Shown here: one piece after another, positions 1 to 6,050 of the stretch
How the letters are laid out: each line of letters opens with the position of its first letter
Numbering within the stretch: position 1 is the first letter of the stretch
Source: Candidatus Acetothermia bacterium
GTDB taxonomy: Bacteria; Bipolaricaulota; Bipolaricaulia; Bipolaricaulales; Bipolaricaulaceae
DNA: 6,658 nucleotides
Assembly: GCA_011057175.1 (NCBI GenBank)
Contig: DSBZ01000236.1
Span: 1-6,658 of the forward strand
Reading direction: 5' to 3'
Notes under the pieces: generated by a model
What the model saw: the letters and a program-made list of their open reading frames with translations, nothing else
The model's database searches: none
Told to the model about the DNA's origin: nothing
Program-made: the position numbers and the translations under genes

Positions 1-213
1 CACCTCCACCGCCACGAACGACGGGACGAAGTACAGATCGACCCCGCTCGGGGCCATGTACCCCCGGGCGACGGCGATGCACTTCACGGCTTGGTTCACC
101 GCTTTGGGGCCGATGGCCTGCAGCTCAGCCACTCCCTCTTCACGAAACGTGTTCGCCACCGCCCCGGCGGCCAGGCTGGCCTCCGAGGTCGATGCGATCT
201 TGAGAACGTTCAT
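1..213 (-). CDS. spoVS: SpoVS-family protein (3' end cut by window edge)
   Basis: The 71 visible residues start at an ATG (213-211) and stay open to the window edge. They match stage V sporulation protein S: an opening MNVLKIAST strand, then GPKAVNQAVKCIAVARGY, then MAPSGVDLYFVPSF. B. subtilis SpoVS is about 86 residues, so roughly 15 C-terminal residues lie outside. The family is a small Alba-like fold; in B. subtilis it affects late sporulation, but it also occurs in many bacteria that never sporulate, where its role is unclear and nucleic-acid binding is suspected. The start is fixed by a strong GAGGAGG five bases upstream, overlapping the rny stop codon, so the gene is probably translated with rny. 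The rny-spoVS order resembles B. subtilis, where ymdB lies between them; here ymdB is missing. The name does not show that this organism sporulates. The family call is firm. Confidence 0.92.
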   Translation of the reverse strand, partial: MNVLKIASTSEASLAAGAVANTFREEGVAELQAIGPKAVNQAVKCIAVARGYMAPSGVDLYFVPSFVAVEV

Positions 214-218
214 CGTTT

Positions 219-225
219 CCTCCTC
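219..225 (-). promoter_or_regulatory. spoVS ribosome binding site overlapping the rny stop codon
   Basis: On the minus strand GAGGAGG is followed by AAACG and then the spoVS ATG. Its first two bases are the last two bases of the rny TGA (226-224). A near-perfect anti-16S match at five-base spacing decides the spoVS start and suggests that ribosomes finishing rny can restart on spoVS. Confidence 0.85.
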
Positions 226-1837
226 AGCGGGCTGTGTCCACGAATTGGGCTTGACGGATCACGGTTACCTTGATCTCGCCAGGATATTGGACCTGTTCCT
301 CGATCCGGCGTGCGATATCATACGCGAGCTTCGCCGCCATGTCATCCGTCGTCTTCTCCGGCCGAACGATGACCCGTACCTCTCGGCCAGCCTGGATCGC
401 GTATGCCTCCTTCACCAGGGGGTAGCCGGAGGCGAGCTTCTCCAGCTCCTCCAGCCGCTGGCAGTACCGCTCGTAGGTCTCCTGGCGCGCGCCGGGGCGG
501 GCTGCGGACAGGGTGTCCGCCGCCTGGATGAGGACGGCGGTCACGGTCGCCGGCTCCGCTTGGCCGTGGTGGGCGGCGATCGCGTTCACGATCGGCCATG
601 GCTCCCCCGCGCGCCGGGCGAGATCCGCCCCAATGAGGGCATGGGGACCCTCCACATCGTGGTCCACCGCCTTGCCGATGTCGTGGAGGAGCCCCGCCCG
701 CTTCGCTGGCTTGGGGTCGATCCCGATCTCCTCGGCCAATAGCCGGGCGAGGAAGCTCACCTCGAGCGCATGTTGGAGCTGATTCTGGCCGTAACTGGTT
801 CGAAAGCGGAGGCGCCCCAGGAGCTGGACGAGGTCGCTTGGGAGATCGACCCCGACCTCGAACGCTGCCTTCTCCCCCGCCTCGAGGATCGCCTCCTCTA
901 CGCGATCCTTGGCCTTGCGCACCATCTCCTCGATCCGGGCGGGGTGGATCCGCCCATCTTCGAGCAGCTTCTCCAGGGCGACGCGGGCTACCTCCCTCCG
1001 CACGGGATGGAACGAGGACAGGACCACCGCCTCCGGCGTGTCGTCCACGAGGACTTCGATTCCGGTGAGTGCCTCGAACGCCCGGATGTTGCGGCCATCG
1101 CGGCCGATGATGCGCCCCTTGTACTCGTCGTTGGGCAACGGGACCGTGGTGATCGTGGCCTCCTCGGCGTAGTCGAGGGCATAGCGTTGCACGGCGTTGG
1201 CGAGGATGCGGCGGGCGCGGCGCTCCGCCTCCTGGGCCGTCCGCCGCTCCACCTCACTGATCTTGCGGGCGAAGTACCGCTCCGACTCCGCCTCCACCAG
1301 CTTCAGGAGGTACTCCTTGGCCTCCTCCTCCGTGAGGCCGGTCAGCCGCTCCAGGAGTGACCGCTCCTCCGCGAGGAGCTGGCGGCCGGTATCGAGGAGG
1401 TGGACGAGTTCCGCCTCATCCTGGCGGACCGAGGCCTCGATCGCCTCTAGGTGCTGGGCCTTCTTCGCCAAGCGGTCCTCGCGCTGGCGGAGGCGTTCTT
1501 CGAGCTGGGCCAGCTCCGCCTCTTTCTTCCGCAGGCGCTCCTCCTCCCGCTCCCTCAGCTCCTCGATCTCCTGTTGGGTCAGAAGGAGGCGTTCCCGGTG
1601 GACCCGCTCCGCTTCCCCGCGGGCCTCGCTCAGGATCGCCGCCGCCCGCTGGGTCACGCGACGGTGGCGCAGGCGGGACAACAAGAGGCCCAACCCGATC
1701 CCCATCGCGAGGGCGAGCACGCCCACCCCGATATGGAACCAAGGGAATGGTATCCCCAGGAGCACAGGCTCGGTTCCCACCTGGGCCCAGACGGGGACCG
1801 CCCACGTCACCACGGCAAGCCAGCCGATCCAGAACAC
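224..1837 (-). CDS. rny: Ribonuclease Y (membrane-anchored KH/HD endoribonuclease)
   Basis: RNase Y starts bulk mRNA decay by endonucleolytic cleavage at the inner face of the cytoplasmic membrane. From the chosen GTG start the protein has 537 residues, close to the family's usual ~520. Visible in order: a hydrophobic signal-like segment (1-18, ending VPVWA-QV), a transmembrane helix (~35-56) followed by RLRHRR, a long charged coiled coil (~62-207), a KH domain with GRIIGRDGRNIRAFE (241-255), and an HD domain with H356 (QHALEV), LLHDIGK with H385-D386, H399, HHG at 423-425 and AADTLSAARPGAR with D441. The GTG at 1837-1835 is preferred because GGAGGAG lies eight bases upstream and it clears the transporter stop by 28 bp. 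The frame also opens at a TTG at 1891, which would overlap the transporter gene and put a basic, signal-disrupting stretch in front. The extra N-terminal segment is unusual. The family call is essentially certain; the start is likely. Confidence 0.96.
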   Translation of the reverse strand: MFWIGWLAVVTWAVPVWAQVGTEPVLLGIPFPWFHIGVGVLALAMGIGLGLLLSRLRHRRVTQRAAAILSEARGEAERVHRERLLLTQQEIEELREREEERLRKKEAELAQLEERLRQREDRLAKKAQHLEAIEASVRQDEAELVHLLDTGRQLLAEERSLLERLTGLTEEEAKEYLLKLVEAESERYFARKISEVERRTAQEAERRARRILANAVQRYALDYAEEATITTVPLPNDEYKGRIIGRDGRNIRAFEALTGIEVLVDDTPEAVVLSSFHPVRREVARVALEKLLEDGRIHPARIEEMVRKAKDRVEEAILEAGEKAAFEVGVDLPSDLVQLLGRLRFRTSYGQNQLQHALEVSFLARLLAEEIGIDPKPAKRAGLLHDIGKAVDHDVEGPHALIGADLARRAGEPWPIVNAIAAHHGQAEPATVTAVLIQAADTLSAARPGARQETYERYCQRLEELEKLASGYPLVKEAYAIQAGREVRVIVRPEKTTDDMAAKLAYDIARRIEEQVQYPGEIKVTVIRQAQFVDTAR

Positions 1838-1845
1838 CCGCCGTT

Positions 1846-1852
1846 CTCCTCC
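1846..1852 (-). promoter_or_regulatory. rny ribosome binding site supporting the GTG start
   Basis: The minus strand reads GGAGGAG, eight bases, then GTG at 1837. This is the best Shine-Dalgarno match near the 5' end of the reading frame, and it lies in the 28-bp gap after the transporter stop. It favours the GTG over the upstream TTG at 1891. Confidence 0.75.
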
Positions 1853-1862
1853 AGTCCGGAGC

Positions 1863-1891
1863 ACTTTATTCCTTCGGTCTGCCTTTCTCAA
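1863..1891 (-). promoter_or_regulatory. Possible internal promoter for rny-spoVS
   Basis: At the very end of the transporter gene the minus strand carries TTGAGA (1891-1886; 5/6 to the sigma-70 -35 consensus), exactly 17 bases, then TAAAGT (1868-1863; 4/6 to TATAAT). A transcript starting about seven bases downstream would have a short leader containing the rny ribosome binding site. The locally AT-richer sequence in a GC-rich region fits a promoter, but the -10 is imperfect and a chance match is quite possible. It would let rny and spoVS be expressed apart from the upstream genes. Confidence 0.35.
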
Positions 1892-4667
1892 CCACGAGGG
1901 CGGAGGCAGCGGGGAGGAACGTGAGGCTCCACAGGAGGGTGAACCCCAGCCCGAGGAGGGCCGATGTCCCCAGGAGCCGCAGCCCCGGGGTGTGAGCAGC
2001 GAGGAGGGATCCGAATGAGGCCATCGTGGTGAGGGAGCTCACGGTGATCGGAACAGCACTCGCTGCTGCACCCCGCTCCACCACGTCCCCCCTGCCCGCC
2101 CGTTCCTCCTTCACCCGATGGAGAAGATGCACCGCGCTGTCCACCCCGATTCCGATGAGCAAGGGGGAGATAACGATGTTCGTGAAGTTGAACTGGATCC
2201 CAAGGAGGTTCATCCCGGCCAGCATCCACACGTAGCCCATTCCGAGTGGAGCGAGGGCCAGCGGTGCCTCCAGGGGCCGCGGGAAATTGCGCCACACGAG
2301 GAGGAAGATGATCAGCACCGCGAGGACGGTGGAGAGGACGAAATCGCGCCGCATGTACTGCTCGAGCCGCGCTGTGACCTCCGGAAGCCCAAACCTCTCC
2401 ACTCCCAACGTATCCGCCCACTGGAGGAACATCCGCAGGTTGTTGCCCTCGCCGATGGCCGGCGTGAGCCGCGCTTCGACCACGTATTTGCCGCTCTTCG
2501 TGTAGTACTGCGCCCGAACCTCCGCGGGCAACAGGGCAAGGATGCTCGTGAGGAGGATGGGCTCGGGGGGGAGATCCACGATCTTCCTCACGAACTCGCT
2601 CACCGTGGCCAAGTCGCGGGACATCGCCTCCAGCCGGGCCCGCTGCCCCTCGGCATCCACCCGTTCCAGCTCGCCGAGGAGGGCAACCAGTTCGTCCACC
2701 CCTTGGGACAGGGCCACCGCCAGATCGGGCCGCGCGCCCACGACGGCGAGCAGCTCCAGTTGGGCCAGCCTCGCGATCAGCCTGCGCACCCCTTCCAGGG
2801 TCTCCTCCCAGTGGGCGAGCTGCCCCTCGAGCTCAGCGACCCCCGCTTGGACCTCGGCCACGGGCAGGTCGAGGATCGAAGCCTCGCCCCCCAGAAGCTC
2901 CTGGGGAAGGAAGTCCCGCACCGAGGCGGTAGAGTGGACCAGGGGCTGGGTCGCCAGTGCGGTCTCGAGGGCGAGGATGTCCTCGGGATCGTCGACGAAG
3001 AACCGGAACGAATTCCCCAGCCACACCTCCCCCGCGAACTCGCGGGTGATCGCGGCCAGGACAGCGGTGGACGGAGTTGCCGGGGCGAGCTCACCGGACA
3101 CGAAGCGGAACTGCACCCGGCTGGCCTGGTACACGACCGCGACAGTGAGGATCAGCCCCACGGCCACCACCCCTAGCCGCAGCCGGAGGAAGCGCCGGTA
3201 GGCCGGTCGCAAGGCAGTTGTGGAGGAGACGATGGGGTGCCTTCGGGACGGGCGACGATTCCGGGCGAACACGGTGGCGAGGGCCGGGACGAGGAGGAGG
3301 GTGGTGAGGAAGGAGATGAGGATCCCCACTCCCGAGATCGCCCCCATCTCCCACAGGGCCCGGGAATGGGAGAGGAGGAGGCAGCTGAACACCGCCGCCG
3401 TGGTGACCGCCGCGGTGAGGCAGGCGCTGCCTTTCGTCCGCACGGCTGTGACCAACGCCTCTTTGGCCCGCTGCCCCTTGGCCCTTTCCTCAACGAAACG
3501 GGAAAGAATGTGGATCGCGAAGTCAATTCCCAGGCCGAGGACGAGGGCGGGCAGGAACATCGTGAGGAGGTTGAACCCGCCCACCGCGAACTTCGCCCAG
3601 GCCATGGTGAACAAGGCCGATATGAGCACTGGCGCCACCGCCGCCACACACAGGAGAGGGCTGCCGAACGCGAGGAGGGCGAAGATGGACACCGCTGCTG
3701 AGGACACGATCGTGATGAGGGTCATGTCGCGCCGGATCACCTCTTCCGTCTCGACGGTCGTCACATACGCCCCGGCGAGGCCCGCGGTGACCCCCAGTTC
3801 GTCGAGCCCCGCCCGCGCCACCGCGTCCTCCACGGCGCGGGTCACGGCCTGGTTGTAGGTCAGGGACTCGAACGGCCGGCGCGTGGGCCAAATCTGGAGG
3901 ACGAGCCGGCTCCGGTCCGGCGAGAGGATCGGTTCCCCGCTCTCCTCGGGAGGGGGCCGGGTGAGGACGGCCCGCGAGATCGCTGCCGCCTCGGCGAGGA
4001 GCCCCTCCTGCGCGGTGAGACCCGCCAGGAATCCCAACCCGGCCCGCCCGGCGGCCACCAACTCGGCGATGGCGACCTGGACCACCGCTGGATCGGGCAC
4101 GCCGTCGGCGGAGACGGAACGGAGGATGTCCTCGAGCGATCGAGCGGGAAGCGAGAGGGGAAACAGGGCTTGAACCTCGCGGGCGATGGCCCGCAGTCGC
4201 TCCAACTCCGCAGAGGAGAGGGTGCGGAAGATGAGGAGTTCGGAGGGAACGACGATCCCCTCCCCCACCCGATATGACGCAGCGAGGAAGTCCGGGTTCT
4301 CCTCCAGCTGGAGCTCCGCGATCACCCGGTCTGCGGCCAGAGACAAGATCCGCTCCCGCTCCGCGGCCTCGGGGGGGGGAGCAAGGAGGGTGAACAGGAC
4401 CACGATCACATCCGTGCTCGCCGCCTCCTGCTCTACGGATTGGAACTGGACCACAAGGGGATCCTCTTGAGGCAGAAGGTCGAGGTAGGAGGTGCGGATG
4501 GGGAAATCACGGATGTACAGGTACGCCAGCGCGGCGAGGGCGGTGAACAGGACGATCACCACCGCCGGCCAGCGCGTGGAGGCGCGGGCGAGGGCGAAGA
4601 AGGCGCGGTCCCGTCGCCCGCGGAGGTTAGGCGCGTTCGCCGGAGGGCGTGCGGATGGTGATGGCAT
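1866..4667 (-). CDS. MMPL-family RND transporter (HAE3/HpnN-like)
   Basis: A 933-residue integral membrane protein with the two-fold repeated RND layout. First half: TM1 (~35-52), a large extracytoplasmic loop (~53-314), then TM2-TM6 (~315-467). Second half: TM7 (~496-514), a second loop (~515-775), then TM8-TM12 (~776-922). TM4 carries GLGIDFAIHILSR (378-390) and TM10 carries GIGVDSAVHLLHR (839-851), the paired intramembrane signature with the acidic residue expected for proton coupling. MMPL proteins move lipids or other hydrophobic molecules out of the inner membrane; the substrate here cannot be read from the sequence. Loop 2 has a charged helical stretch (~608-695). The start is uncertain: ATG at 4667-4665 is the last candidate before TM1, overlaps nusA by 41 bp and has only a weak ribosome site; the frame is open up to an ATG at 4772. 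It lies between nusA and rny, an unusual place. The family is clear. Confidence 0.9.
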   Translation of the reverse strand: MPSPSARPPANAPNLRGRRDRAFFALARASTRWPAVVIVLFTALAALAYLYIRDFPIRTSYLDLLPQEDPLVVQFQSVEQEAASTDVIVVLFTLLAPPPEAAERERILSLAADRVIAELQLEENPDFLAASYRVGEGIVVPSELLIFRTLSSAELERLRAIAREVQALFPLSLPARSLEDILRSVSADGVPDPAVVQVAIAELVAAGRAGLGFLAGLTAQEGLLAEAAAISRAVLTRPPPEESGEPILSPDRSRLVLQIWPTRRPFESLTYNQAVTRAVEDAVARAGLDELGVTAGLAGAYVTTVETEEVIRRDMTLITIVSSAAVSIFALLAFGSPLLCVAAVAPVLISALFTMAWAKFAVGGFNLLTMFLPALVLGLGIDFAIHILSRFVEERAKGQRAKEALVTAVRTKGSACLTAAVTTAAVFSCLLLSHSRALWEMGAISGVGILISFLTTLLLVPALATVFARNRRPSRRHPIVSSTTALRPAYRRFLRLRLGVVAVGLILTVAVVYQASRVQFRFVSGELAPATPSTAVLAAITREFAGEVWLGNSFRFFVDDPEDILALETALATQPLVHSTASVRDFLPQELLGGEASILDLPVAEVQAGVAELEGQLAHWEETLEGVRRLIARLAQLELLAVVGARPDLAVALSQGVDELVALLGELERVDAEGQRARLEAMSRDLATVSEFVRKIVDLPPEPILLTSILALLPAEVRAQYYTKSGKYVVEARLTPAIGEGNNLRMFLQWADTLGVERFGLPEVTARLEQYMRRDFVLSTVLAVLIIFLLVWRNFPRPLEAPLALAPLGMGYVWMLAGMNLLGIQFNFTNIVISPLLIGIGVDSAVHLLHRVKEERAGRGDVVERGAAASAVPITVSSLTTMASFGSLLAAHTPGLRLLGTSALLGLGFTLLWSLTFLPAASALVVEKGRPKE

Positions 4668-5565
4668 ACCCGGTGAGCTTCGCCGCCAGTTCCACGTTGT
4701 GCCCATCGCGACCGATGGCGAGTGAGATATCGCTCCCCGGCACAGTGACCAGGGCCGTCCTCGCGGGTTCATCGAGCTCCACTTCGAGGGTGCTCGCCGG
4801 GGCGAGGGCCCCCCGGATCACCTGACGCACGTCCTCGTTCCAGCGCACGATGTCCACCTTCTCTCCCGAGAGCTCCCGGCTCACGGCGCGGATCCGGCTC
4901 CCTCCGGGTCCGATGCAGCTTCCCACGGGGTCGATCCGCGGGTCCACGCCACGCACGAGGACCTTCGATTTCACGCCGGCCACCCGGGCCACCTTCACCA
5001 CCTCGAGCATCCCCTGCTCCAGCTCCGGCACCTCCAGGGAGAGGAGCTTGGCCACGAAATCAGGATGGGCACGGGATACGTAGATCCGGGGGTCCCCTTG
5101 GGTCCGCTCCACCCGGTAGAGGTAGGTGCGCAGCCGACGGCCGGGGACGTAGCGCTCGGTGGGCAACCGTTCCTCGCTGGGGAGGAGGGCCTCCACCTCA
5201 CCCAAGTTGATCCACACATCGCGGCCCTCGAACCGGTGGACGAACCCGTTCAGGATCTCCCCGATGCGGGAGGCGTACATCTCGTACAAGCCTTCCCGGC
5301 GGTGGCGCAGGATCTCGCGGCGGAAGAAGTCCTCAGCGCGGCGAGACTCGATCCGCCCCAGCTCCCGCACGAGGTCGAATCGGGACCCTTTCACGTACAC
5401 ATCCCCTGACCGCCGGTCGATCTCCACCGGGGGAGGTTCCTCTCCCCCGAACTTCGCCTGATACGCGGCAGCGATCGCCTTCTCCATCGCCGCGAACGCC
5501 ACCTCACGGTCGATCCCCCGCGCGCGGGCCATCTCCTCGATGGCCTCCAAGAACTCGATGTTCAT
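4627..5565 (-). CDS. nusA: Transcription elongation/termination factor NusA, minimal form
   Basis: NusA binds RNA polymerase near the RNA exit channel and modulates pausing, termination and antitermination. The 312 residues show an N-terminal domain (MNIEFLEAIEEMARARGID, KAIAAAYQAKFG, then VEIDRRSGDVYV), an S1 domain (~102-166, including NLGEVEALLPSEERLP and DPRIYVSRAHP), KH1 (~167-245, with DPVGSCIGPGGSRIRAV and GEKVDIVRW) and KH2 (~250-308, with ISLAIGRDGHNVELAAKLTGY). It ends directly after KH2 with no acidic or AR C-terminal extension. Between VEIDRRSGDVYV and the helix starting near ELGRIESRRAEDFF it is about 35 residues shorter than B. subtilis NusA as I recall that sequence. The ATG at 5565 overlaps the rimP TGA as ATGA, so the two are translationally coupled; the frame is open further upstream, but that translation is low-complexity arginine-rich sequence and overlaps rimP. 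The usual rimP-nusA pairing supports the call. Confidence 0.95.
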   Translation of the reverse strand: MNIEFLEAIEEMARARGIDREVAFAAMEKAIAAAYQAKFGGEEPPPVEIDRRSGDVYVKGSRFDLVRELGRIESRRAEDFFRREILRHRREGLYEMYASRIGEILNGFVHRFEGRDVWINLGEVEALLPSEERLPTERYVPGRRLRTYLYRVERTQGDPRIYVSRAHPDFVAKLLSLEVPELEQGMLEVVKVARVAGVKSKVLVRGVDPRIDPVGSCIGPGGSRIRAVSRELSGEKVDIVRWNEDVRQVIRGALAPASTLEVELDEPARTALVTVPGSDISLAIGRDGHNVELAAKLTGYAITIRTPSGERA

Positions 5566-6014
5566 CGCCCTTCCCGTTCGTAGACAAGATGGGCACGCAC
5601 GATGTCCGCAACGGGGATGTCGAGCTCCGCTCCTTCGCGGGCGAGGGTGATCGCGTCCGGCGTGGCGCGGACGAGCCTTCCGCGCCGCGTGGCGTCGGTC
5701 TTGAGCTTGACGTGGACGAGCCTCCCCACCGCCTGAGCATAGTGGCGGGGCTCCCACAGACCCCGCTCCAACCCCGGCGAGGACACCTCAAGGACGTAAG
5801 GACAGGGCACAGGATCCACCTCATCGAGGAGCGCCTCGATGGCCCGGCTCGCGCGCGCACAGTCGTCCACGGTCACCCCGCCCGGGCGATCCACCTGCAC
5901 GAGAAGCCGGGCGCGCTGCCCCCAGCGGCGAAGCTCCCAGTGGTACACCTCCACTTGGGCATCGGCTGCGCCTTGGTGAACGAGTGCATCCAGCTTTTCC
6001 TGAACCCGGTCCAT
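5562..6014 (-). CDS. rimP: Ribosome maturation factor RimP
   Basis: RimP (old DUF150/YhbC) binds free 30S subunits and helps assemble the central pseudoknot/S12 region of 16S rRNA. The 150 residues are normal for the family. The N-terminal alpha/beta domain contains LLVQVDRPGGVTVDDCARASRAIEALLDE and the diagnostic YVLEVSSPGLERGL (73-86), followed by a small C-terminal SH3-like barrel (about 92-146) holding GRLVRATPDAITL. The ATG at 6014-6012 is the only standard start that fits; a TTG at 6050 in the same frame would overlap the divergent gene. There is no Shine-Dalgarno sequence at the normal distance (GGAGGG lies 17 bases off), but TATAAT ends seven bases before the ATG, which suggests a leaderless mRNA. 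The stop codon overlaps the nusA start by ATGA, and rimP is probably the first gene of the operon. Confidence 0.95.
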   Translation of the reverse strand: MDRVQEKLDALVHQGAADAQVEVYHWELRRWGQRARLLVQVDRPGGVTVDDCARASRAIEALLDEVDPVPCPYVLEVSSPGLERGLWEPRHYAQAVGRLVHVKLKTDATRRGRLVRATPDAITLAREGAELDIPVADIVRAHLVYEREGR

Positions 6015-6029
6015 ACCAGGGATTATACT
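6000..6029 (+). promoter_or_regulatory. Promoter of the pseudouridine synthase gene, likely leaderless
   Basis: The plus strand shows TATACT (6024-6029; 5/6 to consensus) followed by only eight bases before the GTG start at 6038. A weak -35 candidate, CTGAAC (6000-6005; 3/6), lies 18 bases upstream, inside rimP. The -10 overlaps the rimP -10 by four base pairs in the opposite direction. No Shine-Dalgarno sequence precedes the GTG, consistent with a leaderless transcript. Confidence 0.5.
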
Positions 6030-6050
6030 TACCCTCCGTGGCGGACACAA
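6022..6050 (-). promoter_or_regulatory. rimP operon promoter, likely leaderless
   Basis: The minus strand shows TTGTGT (6050-6045), a 17-base spacer, and a perfect TATAAT (6027-6022). Only seven bases separate the -10 from the rimP ATG, so transcription would start at or within a base or two of the start codon. The -35 is only 3/6 and lies inside the first codons of the divergent gene. A perfect TATAAT at optimal spacing in GC-rich sequence, in the only divergent gap of the window, makes this credible. Confidence 0.7.

Noticed and set aside
770..1360. Plus-strand open frame opposite the RNase Y KH/HD region
   Set aside because: The opposite strand encodes clear conserved KH and HD motifs; this frame is a shadow of them.
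1838..1891. Upstream TTG start for rny at 1891
   Set aside because: It overlaps the transporter gene and lacks its own ribosome site, whereas GTG at 1837 has GGAGGAG at eight-base spacing.
1197..2018. Plus-strand open frame of 273 codons opposite rny
   Set aside because: Serine/arginine-rich low-complexity translation complementary to the RNase Y coiled-coil codons; no ribosome site and no family resemblance.
2118..3176. Long plus-strand open frame (352 codons) opposite the transporter gene
   Set aside because: Its translation is rich in His, Arg, Pro and Gly with no recognisable domain, and it lies wholly antisense to a clear MMPL gene. Such frames are common opposite GC-rich genes.
5566..5757. 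Upstream extension of nusA to an ATG at 5757
   Set aside because: It would add 64 Arg/Gly/His/Pro-rich residues unlike any NusA and lie entirely within rimP, while the family-typical MNIEFLEAIEE start at 5565 fits exactly.
6015..6050. TTG start at 6050 for rimP
   Set aside because: It would add a non-conserved MCPPRRVSIIPG extension across the promoter hexamers and into the divergent gene; the ATG at 6014 gives the family length.
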